Assembly (NCBI RefSeq): GCF_013294025.1
Contig: NZ_JABSNL010000010.1
Location: 62,001-126,000, forward strand
Reading direction: 5' to 3'
DNA: 64,000 bases
DNA from: Flavobacterium aeripolare
GTDB lineage: Bacteria > Bacteroidota > Bacteroidia > Flavobacteriales > Flavobacteriaceae
The notes below the pieces were generated by a model. That model ran no database searches. It saw only the letters and a program-made list of their open reading frames with translations, and was not told the origin of the DNA. Positions 19,801-28,822 of the stretch are shown one piece after another; within the stretch, counting starts at the first letter, position 1, and every line of letters starts with the position of its first letter. The position numbers were made by a program, and so were the translations under genes.

Positions 19801-20192
19801 ACTTTGATCTCTGAGTTGTCTTTAAAACGTCTAGCTGTTTCTTTTACCACAGCAAAAGCTTCCGGTAAAATCTCTAATAATGTTTTTTCAGATAATTCAT
19901 AAGCTTCTTTTTCTAAAGCATCGATAGACACATATAAGTCCTCTTTTTTATCAATATCTTCAACACCTTCTACTTCTTTTTTCAAAGTAGCGATTTTCTC
20001 GTCGATATTGGCTCTAGCTTCCTTAAGCTGGTCCTTGAAAAAGAAAGTACGTGCTCTTAATTCGTCGTGAGACAAAGCAATTAATGTGCTTTCAAATGTT
20101 TTAATTTTAGTTAAATAAGGCTGCAGTGCCTTAACATCTTTCTCGGATTTGTCTCCAACAAAGGCTTTAATAATGCTATTTATGAAACTCAT
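16848..20192 (-). CDS. secA: Preprotein translocase ATPase SecA
   Basis: The motor that drives unfolded preproteins through SecYEG. 1114 residues, longer than the roughly 900 of E. coli SecA, as usual in Bacteroidota, which carry insertions in the nucleotide-binding and PPXD regions. Walker A is [28 protein letters not shown] follows; the second helicase half has [12 protein letters not shown] and [16 protein letters not shown]. The extreme C-terminus lacks the CxCx8CH zinc tail that binds SecB in proteobacteria and instead ends [12 protein letters not shown]. Single gene with its own terminator. Confidence 0.96.
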   Translation of the reverse strand: [1114 protein letters not shown]

Positions 20193-20236
20193 ACTATTAT
20201 TATATTTCTAATTTATTTTCTCGTGTAAATTTAACC

Positions 20237-20264
20237 AAAAAAAAAGCCTCTTGAGAGACTTTTT
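20237..20264 (-). terminator. Terminator of the DUF2795 gene
   Basis: On the minus strand AAAAAGTCTCT pairs with AGAGGCTTTTT and runs into a T-tract, 15 bases beyond the stop codon. Confidence 0.75.
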
Positions 20265-20278
20265 CTTAGTTTATTCTT

Positions 20279-20500
20279 TTAATATTCATCCTCATTCCAA
20301 AGATAATCTTCGTCTGTAGGGTAATCAGGCCAAATTTCTTCCATTGACTCGTATATTTCGCCTTCATCTTCAATAGATTGTAGGTTCTCTACTACTTCTA
20401 ATGGAGCACCAGCACGTATAGCGTAATCAATAAGTTCATCTTTGTTAGCAGGCCACGGTGCATCACTTAAGTACGATGCTAATTCTAATGTCCAATACAT
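20279..20500 (-). CDS. DUF2795 domain small acidic protein
   Basis: 73 residues. The N-terminal half (MYWTLELASYLSDAPWPANKD, then AIRAGAPLEVVENLQ) matches the DUF2795 domain, a short helical unit with a conserved W-P and a later VxxNL motif. The C-terminal third is strongly acidic (DEDYLWNEDEY). Function unknown. Encoded just upstream of secA on the same strand but separated by its own terminator. Highly conserved neighbours of this type are common in flavobacteria. Confidence 0.8.
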   Translation of the reverse strand: MYWTLELASYLSDAPWPANKDELIDYAIRAGAPLEVVENLQSIEDEGEIYESMEEIWPDYPTDEDYLWNEDEY

Positions 20501-20610
20501 CTTTTGTCGATTTAGTTTTGTGCAAAAATAATTTTTTTACTGAAAAAGACAAGTAAAAATCTATTTATTTTATAAAAAAGTTAAGAACGTTTGTTTTTTA
20601 ATGCTTTATT

Positions 20611-21058
20611 TCGAGCGTTTTCAGTCTCAGTTTACTTTGATTGTGTTTAGAGTTTCCAGTCTCGGTGTTCAGTCTCAGTTTACTTTGAATGCCTTTAGAG
20701 TTTTCAGTCTCGGTGTTCAGTCTCAGTTTACTTTGAATGCCTTTAGAGTTTTCAGTCTCGGTTTTCAGTCTCAGTTTACTTTGATTGCCTTTAGAGTTTT
20801 CAGTCTCGGTTTTCAGTCTCAGTTTACTTTGATTGTGTTTAGAGTTTTCAGTCTCGGTTTTCAGTCTCAGTTTATTTTTATTGTGTTTATAGTTTTCAGT
20901 CTCGGTGTTCAGTCTCAGTTTACTTTGATTGTGTTTATAGTTTTCAGTCTCGGTGTTCAGTCTCAGTTTACTTTGATTGTGTTCGAGTTTTCAGTCTTGG
21001 TGTTCAGTCTCAGTTTACTTTGATTGTGTTTAGAGTTTTTAGTATCAGTTTACTTTTG
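20611..21058 (+). repeat. Tandem-repeat array, left arm of locus 1 (48-bp unit)
   Basis: Nine copies of a 48-base unit with TCAGTCTCAGTTTACTTTGA starting at 20621, 20669, 20717, 20765, 20813, 20861, 20909, 20957 and 21004. Spacing is exactly 48 eight times less one (the last is 47). Each unit reads roughly TTTTCAGTCTCGG, then GTTCAGTCTCAGTTTACTTT, then GATTGTGTTTAGAG. Because 48 is divisible by three, an open frame of 140 codons arises by chance. With the right arm it fills the 1-kb gap between the DUF2795 and cobalamin adenosyltransferase genes. Confidence 0.95.
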
Positions 21059-21172
21059 TTTTCTTTAATTTTATTATCAAATTATTGTAAACTATAACTA
21101 ATCGCAGTTTTTCTTTAAAAACAAAAACGGCCAATAATCATATCAATAATTATCAAATAATAATAAAATAAC

Positions 21173-21498
21173 CACAATCAAACTAAACTGAAAACTGAGA
21201 CTGCAAACCAATCACCACAATCAAAATAAACTGCTCACTGCAAACTGCGACTGCAAACTGAATACAGCAAACCAATCAACACAATCAGACTAAACTGAAT
21301 ACTGCGACTGCCTAACTGCAAACCAATCCCCACAATCAGACTAAACTGAAAACTGCGACTGCTTACTGCAAACCAATCACCACAATCAGACTAAACTGAA
21401 TACTGAAAACTGCGACTGCAAACTGAATACAGCAAACCAATCACCACAATCAAAATAAACTGTAAACTGCGACTGCTTACTGCAAACTAAATACTAAA
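21173..21498 (-). repeat. Tandem-repeat array, right arm of locus 1 (inverted)
   Basis: Six degenerate units beginning CACAATCA at 21173, 21216, 21280, 21331, 21381 and 21445 (spacing 43-64). The reverse complement (CAGTTTATTTTGATTGTG, GCAGTCGCAGTTT) is the same family as the left arm, so the two arms face each other across a 115-base AT-rich spacer (21059-21172) with no ORF. The array ends three bases before the stop codon of the adjacent gene. Confidence 0.92.
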
Positions 21499-21500
21499 AT

Positions 21501-22070
21501 CTACTTCCTAGGAATCCACTTCACTTCATCAGCTTTTAAGTCAAATGACAACTTTCGTGCCAACACAAAAAGGTAGTCAGAAAGTCGGTTTAGGTATTTA
21601 ATTGCGATAGGAGCGATGGGCTCATTATGATCTAAATGTACTGCAAGTCGCTCTGCTCGGCGGCAAACACATCTTGCAATATGACAATATGACACGGTAG
21701 TATGTCCTCCTGGTAGCACGAAATGAGTCATGGGTGGCAAAGCCCCTTCCATAGTATCGATCTCGTTTTCTAATAGTTCGATATCGCTCTCTGTAATTCC
21801 TAAATTTTGTAAACGCAATTCGCCGTTTTTCATCACTTCTTTCTCTGGTGGAGTCGCTAGAATGGCGCCTACAGTAAACAAGCGATCTTGAATTTCGATC
21901 AAAATAGTTTTGTAATGCGCATCCATCTCTTGGTCGCGAATAAGTCCTATGTGCGAATTCAACTCGTCTACGGTGCCGTAGCTTTCAATGCGCATGTGGT
22001 CTTTAGGTACGCGCGTTCCTCCAAATAATGCTGTTGTTCCTTTGTCTCCTGTTTTAGTATATACTTTCAT
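21501..22070 (-). CDS. PduO-type cob(I)alamin adenosyltransferase
   Basis: Transfers adenosyl from ATP to cobalt to make coenzyme B12. 189 residues. The N-terminal ATP-binding motif is KVYTKTGDKGTTALFGGTRVPK in outline (2-23), followed by ESYGTVDELNSHIGL; the catalytic-region motif RCVCRRAERLAV and the closing LNRLSDYLFVLAR segment are intact. The fold is a trimeric helical bundle, cytosolic. The stop codon touches the inverted repeat array at 21173-21498, so its 3' untranslated region is the array itself. Confidence 0.93.
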   Translation of the reverse strand: MKVYTKTGDKGTTALFGGTRVPKDHMRIESYGTVDELNSHIGLIRDQEMDAHYKTILIEIQDRLFTVGAILATPPEKEVMKNGELRLQNLGITESDIELLENEIDTMEGALPPMTHFVLPGGHTTVSYCHIARCVCRRAERLAVHLDHNEPIAPIAIKYLNRLSDYLFVLARKLSFDLKADEVKWIPRK

Positions 22071-22274
22071 AATTTTTTATAATCATTTTAGTGGTGGTGT
22101 ATCGCTCTATTTTAGTGCTACTAGCTGATTTTTTTTCGAAAAAAAACCTTTGTCTGCTTTAAAAAAGCTCGTCTTTAAAATTGCGATTAAGTTGCTGTCA
22201 TTTTTAAATCCCTTCAAAGATAAACGAATGAATGGGAATGAAAAATTATCATTTTGAATTTATCATAATGCCAT

Positions 22275-22304
22275 AAAAAAAGCCATTCTTTCGAATGGCT
22301 TTTA
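22275..22304 (-). terminator. Terminator of the M16 protease gene
   Basis: AAAAGCCATTC pairs with GAATGGCTTTT around TTTC, 22 bases past the stop codon on the minus strand. The T-run lies on the minus-strand 3' side. Confidence 0.85.
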
Positions 22305-22325
22305 AGTGAAGTAAAATACGTCAGA

Positions 22326-25250
22326 TTAGTATCCGAATATTTCTTCTAGTGACAATTTTTTAACCGCACCTAATTGTTTCAAGTCGTCCATAGAAAGGTT
22401 TTTCTCTGAAGCAACAATAGCATAAGTGTATGGTTTTTTTGCAAATTCTTTATTTTCAAATGCAACTACATCACTCATTTGGATACCATCTACAGTCGCA
22501 TAAGTTTGCTTTCTAATATCATCAGAAAGACCTAACTCCTGTGCTGCTAAATAGCTAAAAATGATGTTGTCTTGCGTGATACGTTCTGTTTCAATGTCTT
22601 TTTTAACCTGTGTTTTAGCAAGTGCTAAGTTTCCAGCTAATTCAGGCATATCATTAAGCAATTCATTCATACTTGCCGTAGCATCTTTGAATTTATCTGC
22701 TTGGCTACCTACGTATCCAATAAAGTAATATTGATCTTTTTTCTTTGCAGGACTAATATAGTATCCAAAAGTACTATAAGCTAATGCTTTACTTTCTCTA
22801 ATAGTTTGAAATACAATTGATCCCATTCCGCCACCAAAGTAGTTGTTAAATACATTTACCATAGTGTTTTTCTTTGGGTCATAAGTGTCTGTAGTTCTAA
22901 TCCATCTTGTTTCTGCTTGTACCATATCATAGTCAGCAAAAAGTACTTGGTTTTCCTGTGGAACCACTTGCTTGAAATCTTTAGCTACTGCTGGAGTAAC
23001 AAATTTAGCAGGGATCTTATGGTTTTTTTGCAAATCAGATACAAGAGACTTCATGTCTTTTGGTCCGTAATAAATTACTGTTTGCTCGTAGTTGTTGATG
23101 TTTTTGATTCTTTCGATCAATTCTGCGGCAGTAATTCCAGCTAATGCATCATTAGACAAGTTGTTATTAAACTTGTTTTTTGCACCGTACATTGCGTAGC
23201 TAGTCAATCCAGATAAAATGGCATTTTTATTTAATTTAGCATCATTTCTAGATTTAGTGATTCTAGCAACTAATGCTTTTAAGGCGGCTTCATCAGGTTT
23301 TACATTATTGATTACTTCTTCATACAGTTTTACTGCTTTGTCAAAGTTCTCTTGTAATCCCTCAATAGATACGGTAGTGTATTCTTCACCAGAGCTCACG
23401 TTAAAGCTACATGCAATTGTGTAAAACTCTTTAGCAATCTCTTCAGATGATTTTTTATCTGTACCTAAATAACTAATGTATTGTGTTGCGATTGCTTGCT
23501 TCAAGTCATTTAAAGTTCCCACTTTGTAGCGGTATTTTAAACGGAAAATATCGTTGTCTTTATTGGCAACGTACAATACATTTGCAGCACCTACTTTGCT
23601 TTTTTGAATGTCTTTATTAAAGTCAAGAAAAACTGGTTTACTTGCATTGTTTGGCATTGCCTCAATACTTGTTACAAATGTAGATTGTTTGTCAGCATTT
23701 GTTGCAACAGGAGTAATAGTAGGCTTTTCGATATTCTCTCTAGTTGCTTTTTCTCCTTTTTTCTTGAATATGGCAACGTAGTTGTTTCCTAGATACTTAT
23801 TGGCAAAAGCCACAATATCTTCTTTCTTAATTTTAGATAAGTCATTTACATAAGCAACTTGGTCTTTCCAGTCTAACTCAGATGTAAAGGCATCCATTAA
23901 ATTACTAGCTCGGTCTGAATATTTTTCAGTTTCGTAAATCTTACCTTTTTTGATATTGTTGATAATCGAAGTAATCAATTGGCCATCAAAATTACCTTTT
24001 TTAAGATTTTCGATTTCGTTCAATACTAATCCTTTTACCTCTTCAAGCGATTGCCCGTTTGTAGGTGATGCAGATAAGTATAAAATACCGTGGTCAATCA
24101 AGGTGTATGTAAATGCGCTTGCATTTAGTAATTTTTGTTGTTTAACTAAGTTAAGGTCTAGCAATCCTGCTTTTCCATTAGTTAAAATTTTACCTACTAA
24201 GTCAGCTAATAAAACATCCTTGTCTTTGTTTCCCGGTAAACGGTATCCAAAAGTGATGCTTTCAGCATCTGGACCTACAATCTCTTTGATAATTGGTGCT
24301 TCGATAGGTGCTTCTTCTTGAAAAGTATATTTCTCGAATGGTTTCGCTTGCATTTGACCAAAAGTTTGATCAATTTTTGCAATCACCTCATCTGGATTAA
24401 AATCTCCCGAAAGAATGATTCCCATATTATTAGGAACGTAGTATTTGTTAAAATACTTTCTAATCTCAACAAGTGATGGATTTTTTAAGTGTTCAACAGT
24501 ACCTATTGTAGTTTGTAAACCATAGTTGTGTTTTTTGAATAAGCTAGCAAATAACTCTTCAAATACGCGTGTTCCATCGCTGTCAAGTGTTCTGTTTTTC
24601 TCTTCGTAAACCGCCTCAAGCTCTGTATGGAAAATTCTAAAAACTGGGTTTCTAAAACGTTCTGCTTGCACGGCTAAGTATTTGTCTAGTGAGCTACTAG
24701 GTACATCATCAGTGTACACTGTTTGCTCAAACGAAGTAAAAGCATTAGTTCCTTGCGCTCCCATTGCCGACATCATTTTGTCGTACTCATTTGCAATTGA
24801 TAATTTACTCGCTACACCTGAGATAGAGTCAATCGCTTTGTAAATTGTCTTGCGCTTTGCATCATCTTTTGTATGGTTGTACTGCTCATATAAATCAGCA
24901 ATTTTGTCTAGCTCTATTTTTTCTTTAGGCCAGTCTTGTGTACCATATTTGTCAGTACCTTTAAACAACATGTGCTCTAGGTAATGCGCTAGTCCAGTGT
25001 TTGTTGCTGGATCGGTTTTACTTCCTGCTTTGATGGCAACATAAGCCTGAATTCTAGGGTCCTTGTTTGTAGGACTTAAAATTACGGTTAGACCATTTTT
25101 TAAAGTATAAAAACGGGCCTTTGCAGGATCATTGCTTACGTATTTATAATCGTAACCATTGCTGCTTTCTTTTTTCCACTCAAACTGCTCTTGGGCAGTT
25201 CCCGCTACAGTGACAAAAAGAGTTAAGATTCCAAAAATCGTGTTTCTCAT
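22326..25250 (-). CDS. M16 family zinc metallopeptidase, two-domain, secreted
   Basis: 974 residues with a signal peptide ending near AGTAQ. The N-terminal half holds the inverted zinc motif HYLEH within GLAHYLEHMLFKGT (about residues 83-96) and the downstream EAVYEEKNR glutamate ligand. The C-terminal half is the catalytically inactive M16 partner domain (ending VFQTIRESKALAYSTFGYY and a final helix region). This is the pitrilysin-like full-length arrangement. Probably degrades peptides in the periplasm. It lies 38 bases downstream of the ABC ATPase gene on the same strand, so co-transcription is possible. Confidence 0.9.
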   Translation of the reverse strand: MRNTIFGILTLFVTVAGTAQEQFEWKKESSNGYDYKYVSNDPAKARFYTLKNGLTVILSPTNKDPRIQAYVAIKAGSKTDPATNTGLAHYLEHMLFKGTDKYGTQDWPKEKIELDKIADLYEQYNHTKDDAKRKTIYKAIDSISGVASKLSIANEYDKMMSAMGAQGTNAFTSFEQTVYTDDVPSSSLDKYLAVQAERFRNPVFRIFHTELEAVYEEKNRTLDSDGTRVFEELFASLFKKHNYGLQTTIGTVEHLKNPSLVEIRKYFNKYYVPNNMGIILSGDFNPDEVIAKIDQTFGQMQAKPFEKYTFQEEAPIEAPIIKEIVGPDAESITFGYRLPGNKDKDVLLADLVGKILTNGKAGLLDLNLVKQQKLLNASAFTYTLIDHGILYLSASPTNGQSLEEVKGLVLNEIENLKKGNFDGQLITSIINNIKKGKIYETEKYSDRASNLMDAFTSELDWKDQVAYVNDLSKIKKEDIVAFANKYLGNNYVAIFKKKGEKATRENIEKPTITPVATNADKQSTFVTSIEAMPNNASKPVFLDFNKDIQKSKVGAANVLYVANKDNDIFRLKYRYKVGTLNDLKQAIATQYISYLGTDKKSSEEIAKEFYTIACSFNVSSGEEYTTVSIEGLQENFDKAVKLYEEVINNVKPDEAALKALVARITKSRNDAKLNKNAILSGLTSYAMYGAKNKFNNNLSNDALAGITAAELIERIKNINNYEQTVIYYGPKDMKSLVSDLQKNHKIPAKFVTPAVAKDFKQVVPQENQVLFADYDMVQAETRWIRTTDTYDPKKNTMVNVFNNYFGGGMGSIVFQTIRESKALAYSTFGYYISPAKKKDQYYFIGYVGSQADKFKDATASMNELLNDMPELAGNLALAKTQVKKDIETERITQDNIIFSYLAAQELGLSDDIRKQTYATVDGIQMSDVVAFENKEFAKKPYTYAIVASEKNLSMDDLKQLGAVKKLSLEEIFGY

Positions 25251-25288
25251 TTGATTGTTTGTTAGTTAATTTTGTTGGTTTGTATGTA

Positions 25289-25999
25289 TTAATTTGAATT
25301 AGTAGGCGTCATTTCTTTGCGTATATCGCTCTCTACCACACCATCGCGCAGTCTTATCACGCGGTGGGCATATTCAGCAATTTCTTCCTCGTGAGTAACC
25401 AGGATTACCGTATTTCCCTGTGCGTGTATTTCGTTAAAAAGGGTCATGATTTCAACCGAAGTTTTAGAGTCTAGGTTTCCCGTAGGTTCATCGGCTAGTA
25501 TTATCGAAGGCTTGTTTACCAGTGCTCTTGCCACCGCCACACGCTGTCTTTGTCCTCCTGAGAGTTGGTTAGGGTGGTGGTCCATTCGATCGCCTAGCTT
25601 CACTTGGTTCAATACCTCTTCGGCTCGGGCGGTGCGCTCACTTTTAGAGTACCCTGCATAAATCATGGGTAATGCCACATTGTCTAATGCAGTGGTTCTG
25701 GGCAACAAGTTAAATGTTTGAAAAACAAAACCTATTTCTTTATTTCTAATTTCGGCTAGTTCATCGTCTTTCATCTTGCTTACATCCTTATTGTTCAAAA
25801 TGTAACTTCCAGAGGTAGGGGTGTCTAAACAACCTAGTAAATTCATTAAAGTCGACTTTCCAGATCCTGACGGACCCATTAAAGCCACATATTCTCCCTT
25901 ATTGATCTCTAAGTCAATGCCTTTAAGAACATATACAATCTCTTCTCCTAAAGCAAAGTTTCGCTTTATATCGCTGATTTTTATTAATGGATTTGCCAT
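25289..25999 (-). CDS. ABC transporter ATP-binding protein, LolD/MacB type
   Basis: 236 residues. Walker [10 protein letters not shown], signature [15 protein letters not shown], Walker [12 protein letters not shown] and switch His in [13 protein letters not shown] are all present. [24 protein letters not shown] is characteristic of the LolD/MacB/FtsE-like o228 subfamily, which works with FtsX-like permeases in lipoprotein release or efflux. No permease gene is adjacent, so the partner is encoded elsewhere. Likely heads a transcript with the M16 protease gene. Confidence 0.9.
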   Translation of the reverse strand: MANPLIKISDIKRNFALGEEIVYVLKGIDLEINKGEYVALMGPSGSGKSTLMNLLGCLDTPTSGSYILNNKDVSKMKDDELAEIRNKEIGFVFQTFNLLPRTTALDNVALPMIYAGYSKSERTARAEEVLNQVKLGDRMDHHPNQLSGGQRQRVAVARALVNKPSIILADEPTGNLDSKTSVEIMTLFNEIHAQGNTVILVTHEEEIAEYAHRVIRLRDGVVESDIRKEMTPTNSN

Positions 26000-26270
26000 T
26001 GGTGTACGGTGGTTTGAATAAAATTATAAGTTTAAAAGTACAAAAGTCTTTGTCAACTACAGTATAAGTAGCAGGAAATTACTTTTTGTTACAGCAATTA
26101 ATTAAATAATGTTTTCGCTTTCGCAAAAGTACCACTGCTTCAAGGGCTGCTTTTGGATTAAAATGTGTCTATAGTATTCCTTATATAGTAGTCCTAAAAA
26201 GCTTGCTCGATAGCGATAAATAGCCGTTTTCATAATTTTAAACAATCCTTATAACATTAACATGTTTAGC
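26000..26270. other. Intergenic stretch without a gene (gap 26000-26335)
   Basis: AT-rich divergent region. It contains the short motif CGCTTTCGCAAAAG at 26117-26130, repeated as reverse complement at 28236-28249. Its right part leads into the promoter at 26271-26300. No coding potential seen. Confidence 0.6.
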
Positions 26271-26300
26271 TTGAAGTAGATGCAATCGCTTATATATTTG
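26271..26300 (+). promoter_or_regulatory. Bacteroidota-type promoter of the lipoprotein gene
   Basis: TTG at 26271-26273 and TATATTTG at 26293-26300, spaced 19 bases, match the sigma-ABfr consensus. The ATG follows 35 bases downstream. Confidence 0.6.
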
Positions 26301-26335
26301 CTTCAGAATAATCAACAAAACAAAATCGAATCATT

Positions 26336-26983
26336 ATGGAAAGTAAAAAATTATTTTTAGGAGTAGCAGCAATAGCATTAGGTCTTACATCTTGTAAAGG
26401 TGAAAAAGAAACACAAGCAGAGAAAACAGTAGACAACTATGTAGTATATGTGGACTCATTAGAAAACGTATCTGCAGAAGATGCTACGGCAAACTGGCAA
26501 ACTATCGAAGCTAATTACGAGCTAAGAAGTAGCCAAGCAGAAACAGCGCTTGCTGACCTAAGAGATGATGCAAAAGCTAAAGAGAAATTAGAAGCTTCTA
26601 AAATGAAATACGAAGCGATGAAAGCTAAAATGCAAGAAGCGATGCCAAGCAAACAACAAACAATGAGAAATGCATTATTTGGTGAAGGTAAAGTAGGTGA
26701 GGACATGAGTTTTGCATGGGTAAATGCAGCTAACATTCACGAAGTGTACCAGCAGTTTGTGCACACAGTTGAAGATAACAAAGATAGTTATTCTCGTGAA
26801 GACTGGGACGAAATTAAAATGATGTATGAAGCCTTAGATAGTAGAAAAAATACTGTTGAAAAAGAAGGTCTTTCATCAGAAGATAATAGAAAAATTGCTG
26901 GATTAAAATTGAAATTTGCTCCTATGTATACCGTTAATAGAATGGGTGCAAAATCAGAGGAAATGGATGCAGCAAAAAAATAA
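26336..26983 (+). CDS. Helical lipoprotein of unknown function (possibly DUF6565)
   Basis: 215 residues. The signal peptide ends in LTSC (Cys20). The mature chain starts with a charged linker and is then almost entirely alpha-helical, with heptad-like Ala/Leu/Glu stretches (ALADLRDDAKAKEKLEAS) suggesting coiled coil. The motif NYVVYVDSLENV after the anchor is one I associate with a flavobacterial lipoprotein family, perhaps DUF6565; this is a recollection. It has the best promoter of the region, so it is probably well expressed. Followed by a hairpin terminator. Confidence 0.7.
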   Translation: MESKKLFLGVAAIALGLTSCKGEKETQAEKTVDNYVVYVDSLENVSAEDATANWQTIEANYELRSSQAETALADLRDDAKAKEKLEASKMKYEAMKAKMQEAMPSKQQTMRNALFGEGKVGEDMSFAWVNAANIHEVYQQFVHTVEDNKDSYSREDWDEIKMMYEALDSRKNTVEKEGLSSEDNRKIAGLKLKFAPMYTVNRMGAKSEEMDAAKK

Positions 26984-27001
26984 TTAGGTAGTCAATTCAA
27001 C

Positions 27002-27038
27002 AAAAAATGACAGTCAGAGATGGCTGTCATTTTTTTTG
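27002..27038 (+). terminator. Terminator of the lipoprotein gene
   Basis: AAAATGACAG pairs with CTGTCATTTT around ten bases and is followed by a T-run. Confidence 0.85.
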
Positions 27039-27094
27039 TGCTTTATTTTTCAGGTTTTATTCTTTTTTTTATTCGAAAAAACAAAAAACGGTAA

Positions 27095-27721
27095 CTAGGT
27101 AATTTTATAAATCGCCATGATGTCTTTTAGTATTTCGTCAAAATCGATTTTTAAGTCAATCAATTTTCCGCTGTGAATGTCAAAGATCCAGCCGTACACT
27201 TTTAAGTTGCGCTCGCGATTGGCTTTTTGCACTTCGGCAGTTTTAATGATGTTCATGCACTGCTCTTGAACATTTAATTCGGTCAAGCGTTTGTATTTCT
27301 CTTCTTCATCTTCTATGGCGTCCAGTTCTTTTCTATGAATGCGGTACACATCTCTTATATTACGCAACCACGGGTTTAAGATCCCTAGGTCAGATTGTTG
27401 CATTGCCGCACGCACACCACCACACCCATAATGACCACACACTACAATGTGGTTTACTTTAAGATGCACCACCGCATAGTTAATAACCGACATCGAGTTG
27501 ATGTCTGTATTAGGAACCATATTAGCAATATTACGGTGCACAAATACTTCGCCTGGTTGCAATCCCATTAATTCTTCTGCTGTAACGCGACTATCAGAAC
27601 AGCCTATGTATAAAAATTCTGGTGATTGTCCTTGACCTAACTTATCAAAAAATTCAGGGTCGGTTGCAAGTTGTTTGCTGACCCAACTGCTGTTGTTATC
27701 AAAAATTTTCTTGATGTCCAT
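27095..27721 (-). CDS. Beta-class carbonic anhydrase
   Basis: Interconverts CO2 and bicarbonate. 208 residues. Zinc ligands Cys41, His97 and Cys100 lie in YIGCSDSRV and CGHYGCGGV; the Asp43-Arg45 dyad of the open-form active site is present. No signal peptide, so cytosolic. It lies 19 bases after the methyltransferase-like gene on the same strand and probably shares its mRNA. Confidence 0.95.
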   Translation of the reverse strand: MDIKKIFDNNSSWVSKQLATDPEFFDKLGQGQSPEFLYIGCSDSRVTAEELMGLQPGEVFVHRNIANMVPNTDINSMSVINYAVVHLKVNHIVVCGHYGCGGVRAAMQQSDLGILNPWLRNIRDVYRIHRKELDAIEDEEEKYKRLTELNVQEQCMNIIKTAEVQKANRERNLKVYGWIFDIHSGKLIDLKIDFDEILKDIMAIYKIT

Positions 27722-27740
27722 AATAACGTAATTAGTAAAA

Positions 27741-28430
27741 TTATTGTCGAATGATAAAATGCTCCTTAGGTTGTTCTCTTCTAAAAAAAACCAACTGAAA
27801 ATAATAGCTGTCTACCGTCACCGAAACTTCGGGCTGTTGCTTGATGTGTTCCCATGCTTCTCTAGTCGCTTTGCTTTTATGCAGTTGGTTAAAAACCCAA
27901 ACGCTGTCGTTAGTACTACTTGGTAGCGTTGTTTTGAAAGCAGTGAGTAGTTGCTGGGTATCACTGTAATTATCAAAGTAGATAAAGTCGTACTGCTGTT
28001 GCGCATCCATACGCATGCTGTCTTTTAATGAGGCAGTTGTAAAAGCTACTTTAGTATCCGCTGGTAAAACTGCTTTCATGGTTTCAAGCGGAAAAGTCGC
28101 AGCAGCTTGAACGTTTATCTTTTTTGTTTTACTCGAAAGCGCCACTGCAAGAACCGCAAGACCGTCTGTTGCTTCACTGATAAAGCTGTGATCGCAATCA
28201 AAGTAGGCATGTAAGCGGTATAAAAACTGACTGTTCTTTTGCGAAAGCGCCGCGCTAGAACGTAATTGTTCGCTGTAAGATAGGCTTGTCTTTAATAGAG
28301 TATAGGCGGGCTTTGGCTTTCGATCATAAAAACATTTGGTCAACAAGCTAAACACAAAAGGCGAGTGTACGGCATGTTCATTCTTAGAATGCCATAAAAA
28401 TTGGAGGTATGATAGCGTAGGGAATGTCAT
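27741..28430 (-). CDS. SAM-dependent methyltransferase-like protein
   Basis: 229 residues. The N-terminus (SYLQFLWHSKNEHAVHSPFVFSLLTKCFYDRK, in two parts) is a hallmark of a flavobacterial family annotated as class I methyltransferase or O-methyltransferase-like. The middle region shows alternating beta/alpha pattern with an ATDGLAVLAVAL element in place of the usual glycine-rich SAM loop, and YDFIYFDNYSD resembles a motif II/III acidic strand. The SAM site looks weak, so catalytic activity is uncertain. First gene of a probable pair with the carbonic anhydrase. Confidence 0.6.
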   Translation of the reverse strand: MTFPTLSYLQFLWHSKNEHAVHSPFVFSLLTKCFYDRKPKPAYTLLKTSLSYSEQLRSSAALSQKNSQFLYRLHAYFDCDHSFISEATDGLAVLAVALSSKTKKINVQAAATFPLETMKAVLPADTKVAFTTASLKDSMRMDAQQQYDFIYFDNYSDTQQLLTAFKTTLPSSTNDSVWVFNQLHKSKATREAWEHIKQQPEVSVTVDSYYFQLVFFRREQPKEHFIIRQ

Positions 28431-28822
28431 GAAATTCGTTGCTTTTCTATAGGCACAAAGATACCACTATAAATGCAAAAAGGGAACAAGCAATTTTGTA
28501 GGAAAAGGATGAATTTTTACTGCTACAAAATAGTATTCAAACATCAAAATAACTGTTAATTTATTTAACATTTATAAGAATAAATCTGCGTATAAATACC
28601 TGATTTTTTTGTTTGCTGACGTTTTCTTACTAAAAAACTAATAATTAATAGTAGGTTAATTCTTCTTAAAAATTATTAAAGTAGGAAAATTAATCGACCA
28701 AATACATCAAAAACCGCTATACAGCAATTGTGTCCTTAATGTGTTAAAATTTTAAAATAAAGGTTTTTTTTTTAGAATGGGTTTTTAAAATGTACTTAAT
28801 TTGTAACAAACAGAAGTGTTCT
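28431..28822. other. Long AT-rich leader region before the surface-protein cluster
   Basis: 392 bases between divergent transcripts with no ORF of substance. It contains several A/T runs including a ten-T tract near 28765, and presumably holds the promoter of the cluster at 28823, but no consensus element could be fixed. Confidence 0.5.

Noticed and set aside
20601..21023. 140-codon ORF with a 16-residue repeat (FSLGVQSQFTL type)
   Set aside because: It arises because the 48-base DNA unit is divisible by three. Equivalent arrays elsewhere have frame-breaking spacing, and no signal peptide or conserved start is seen.
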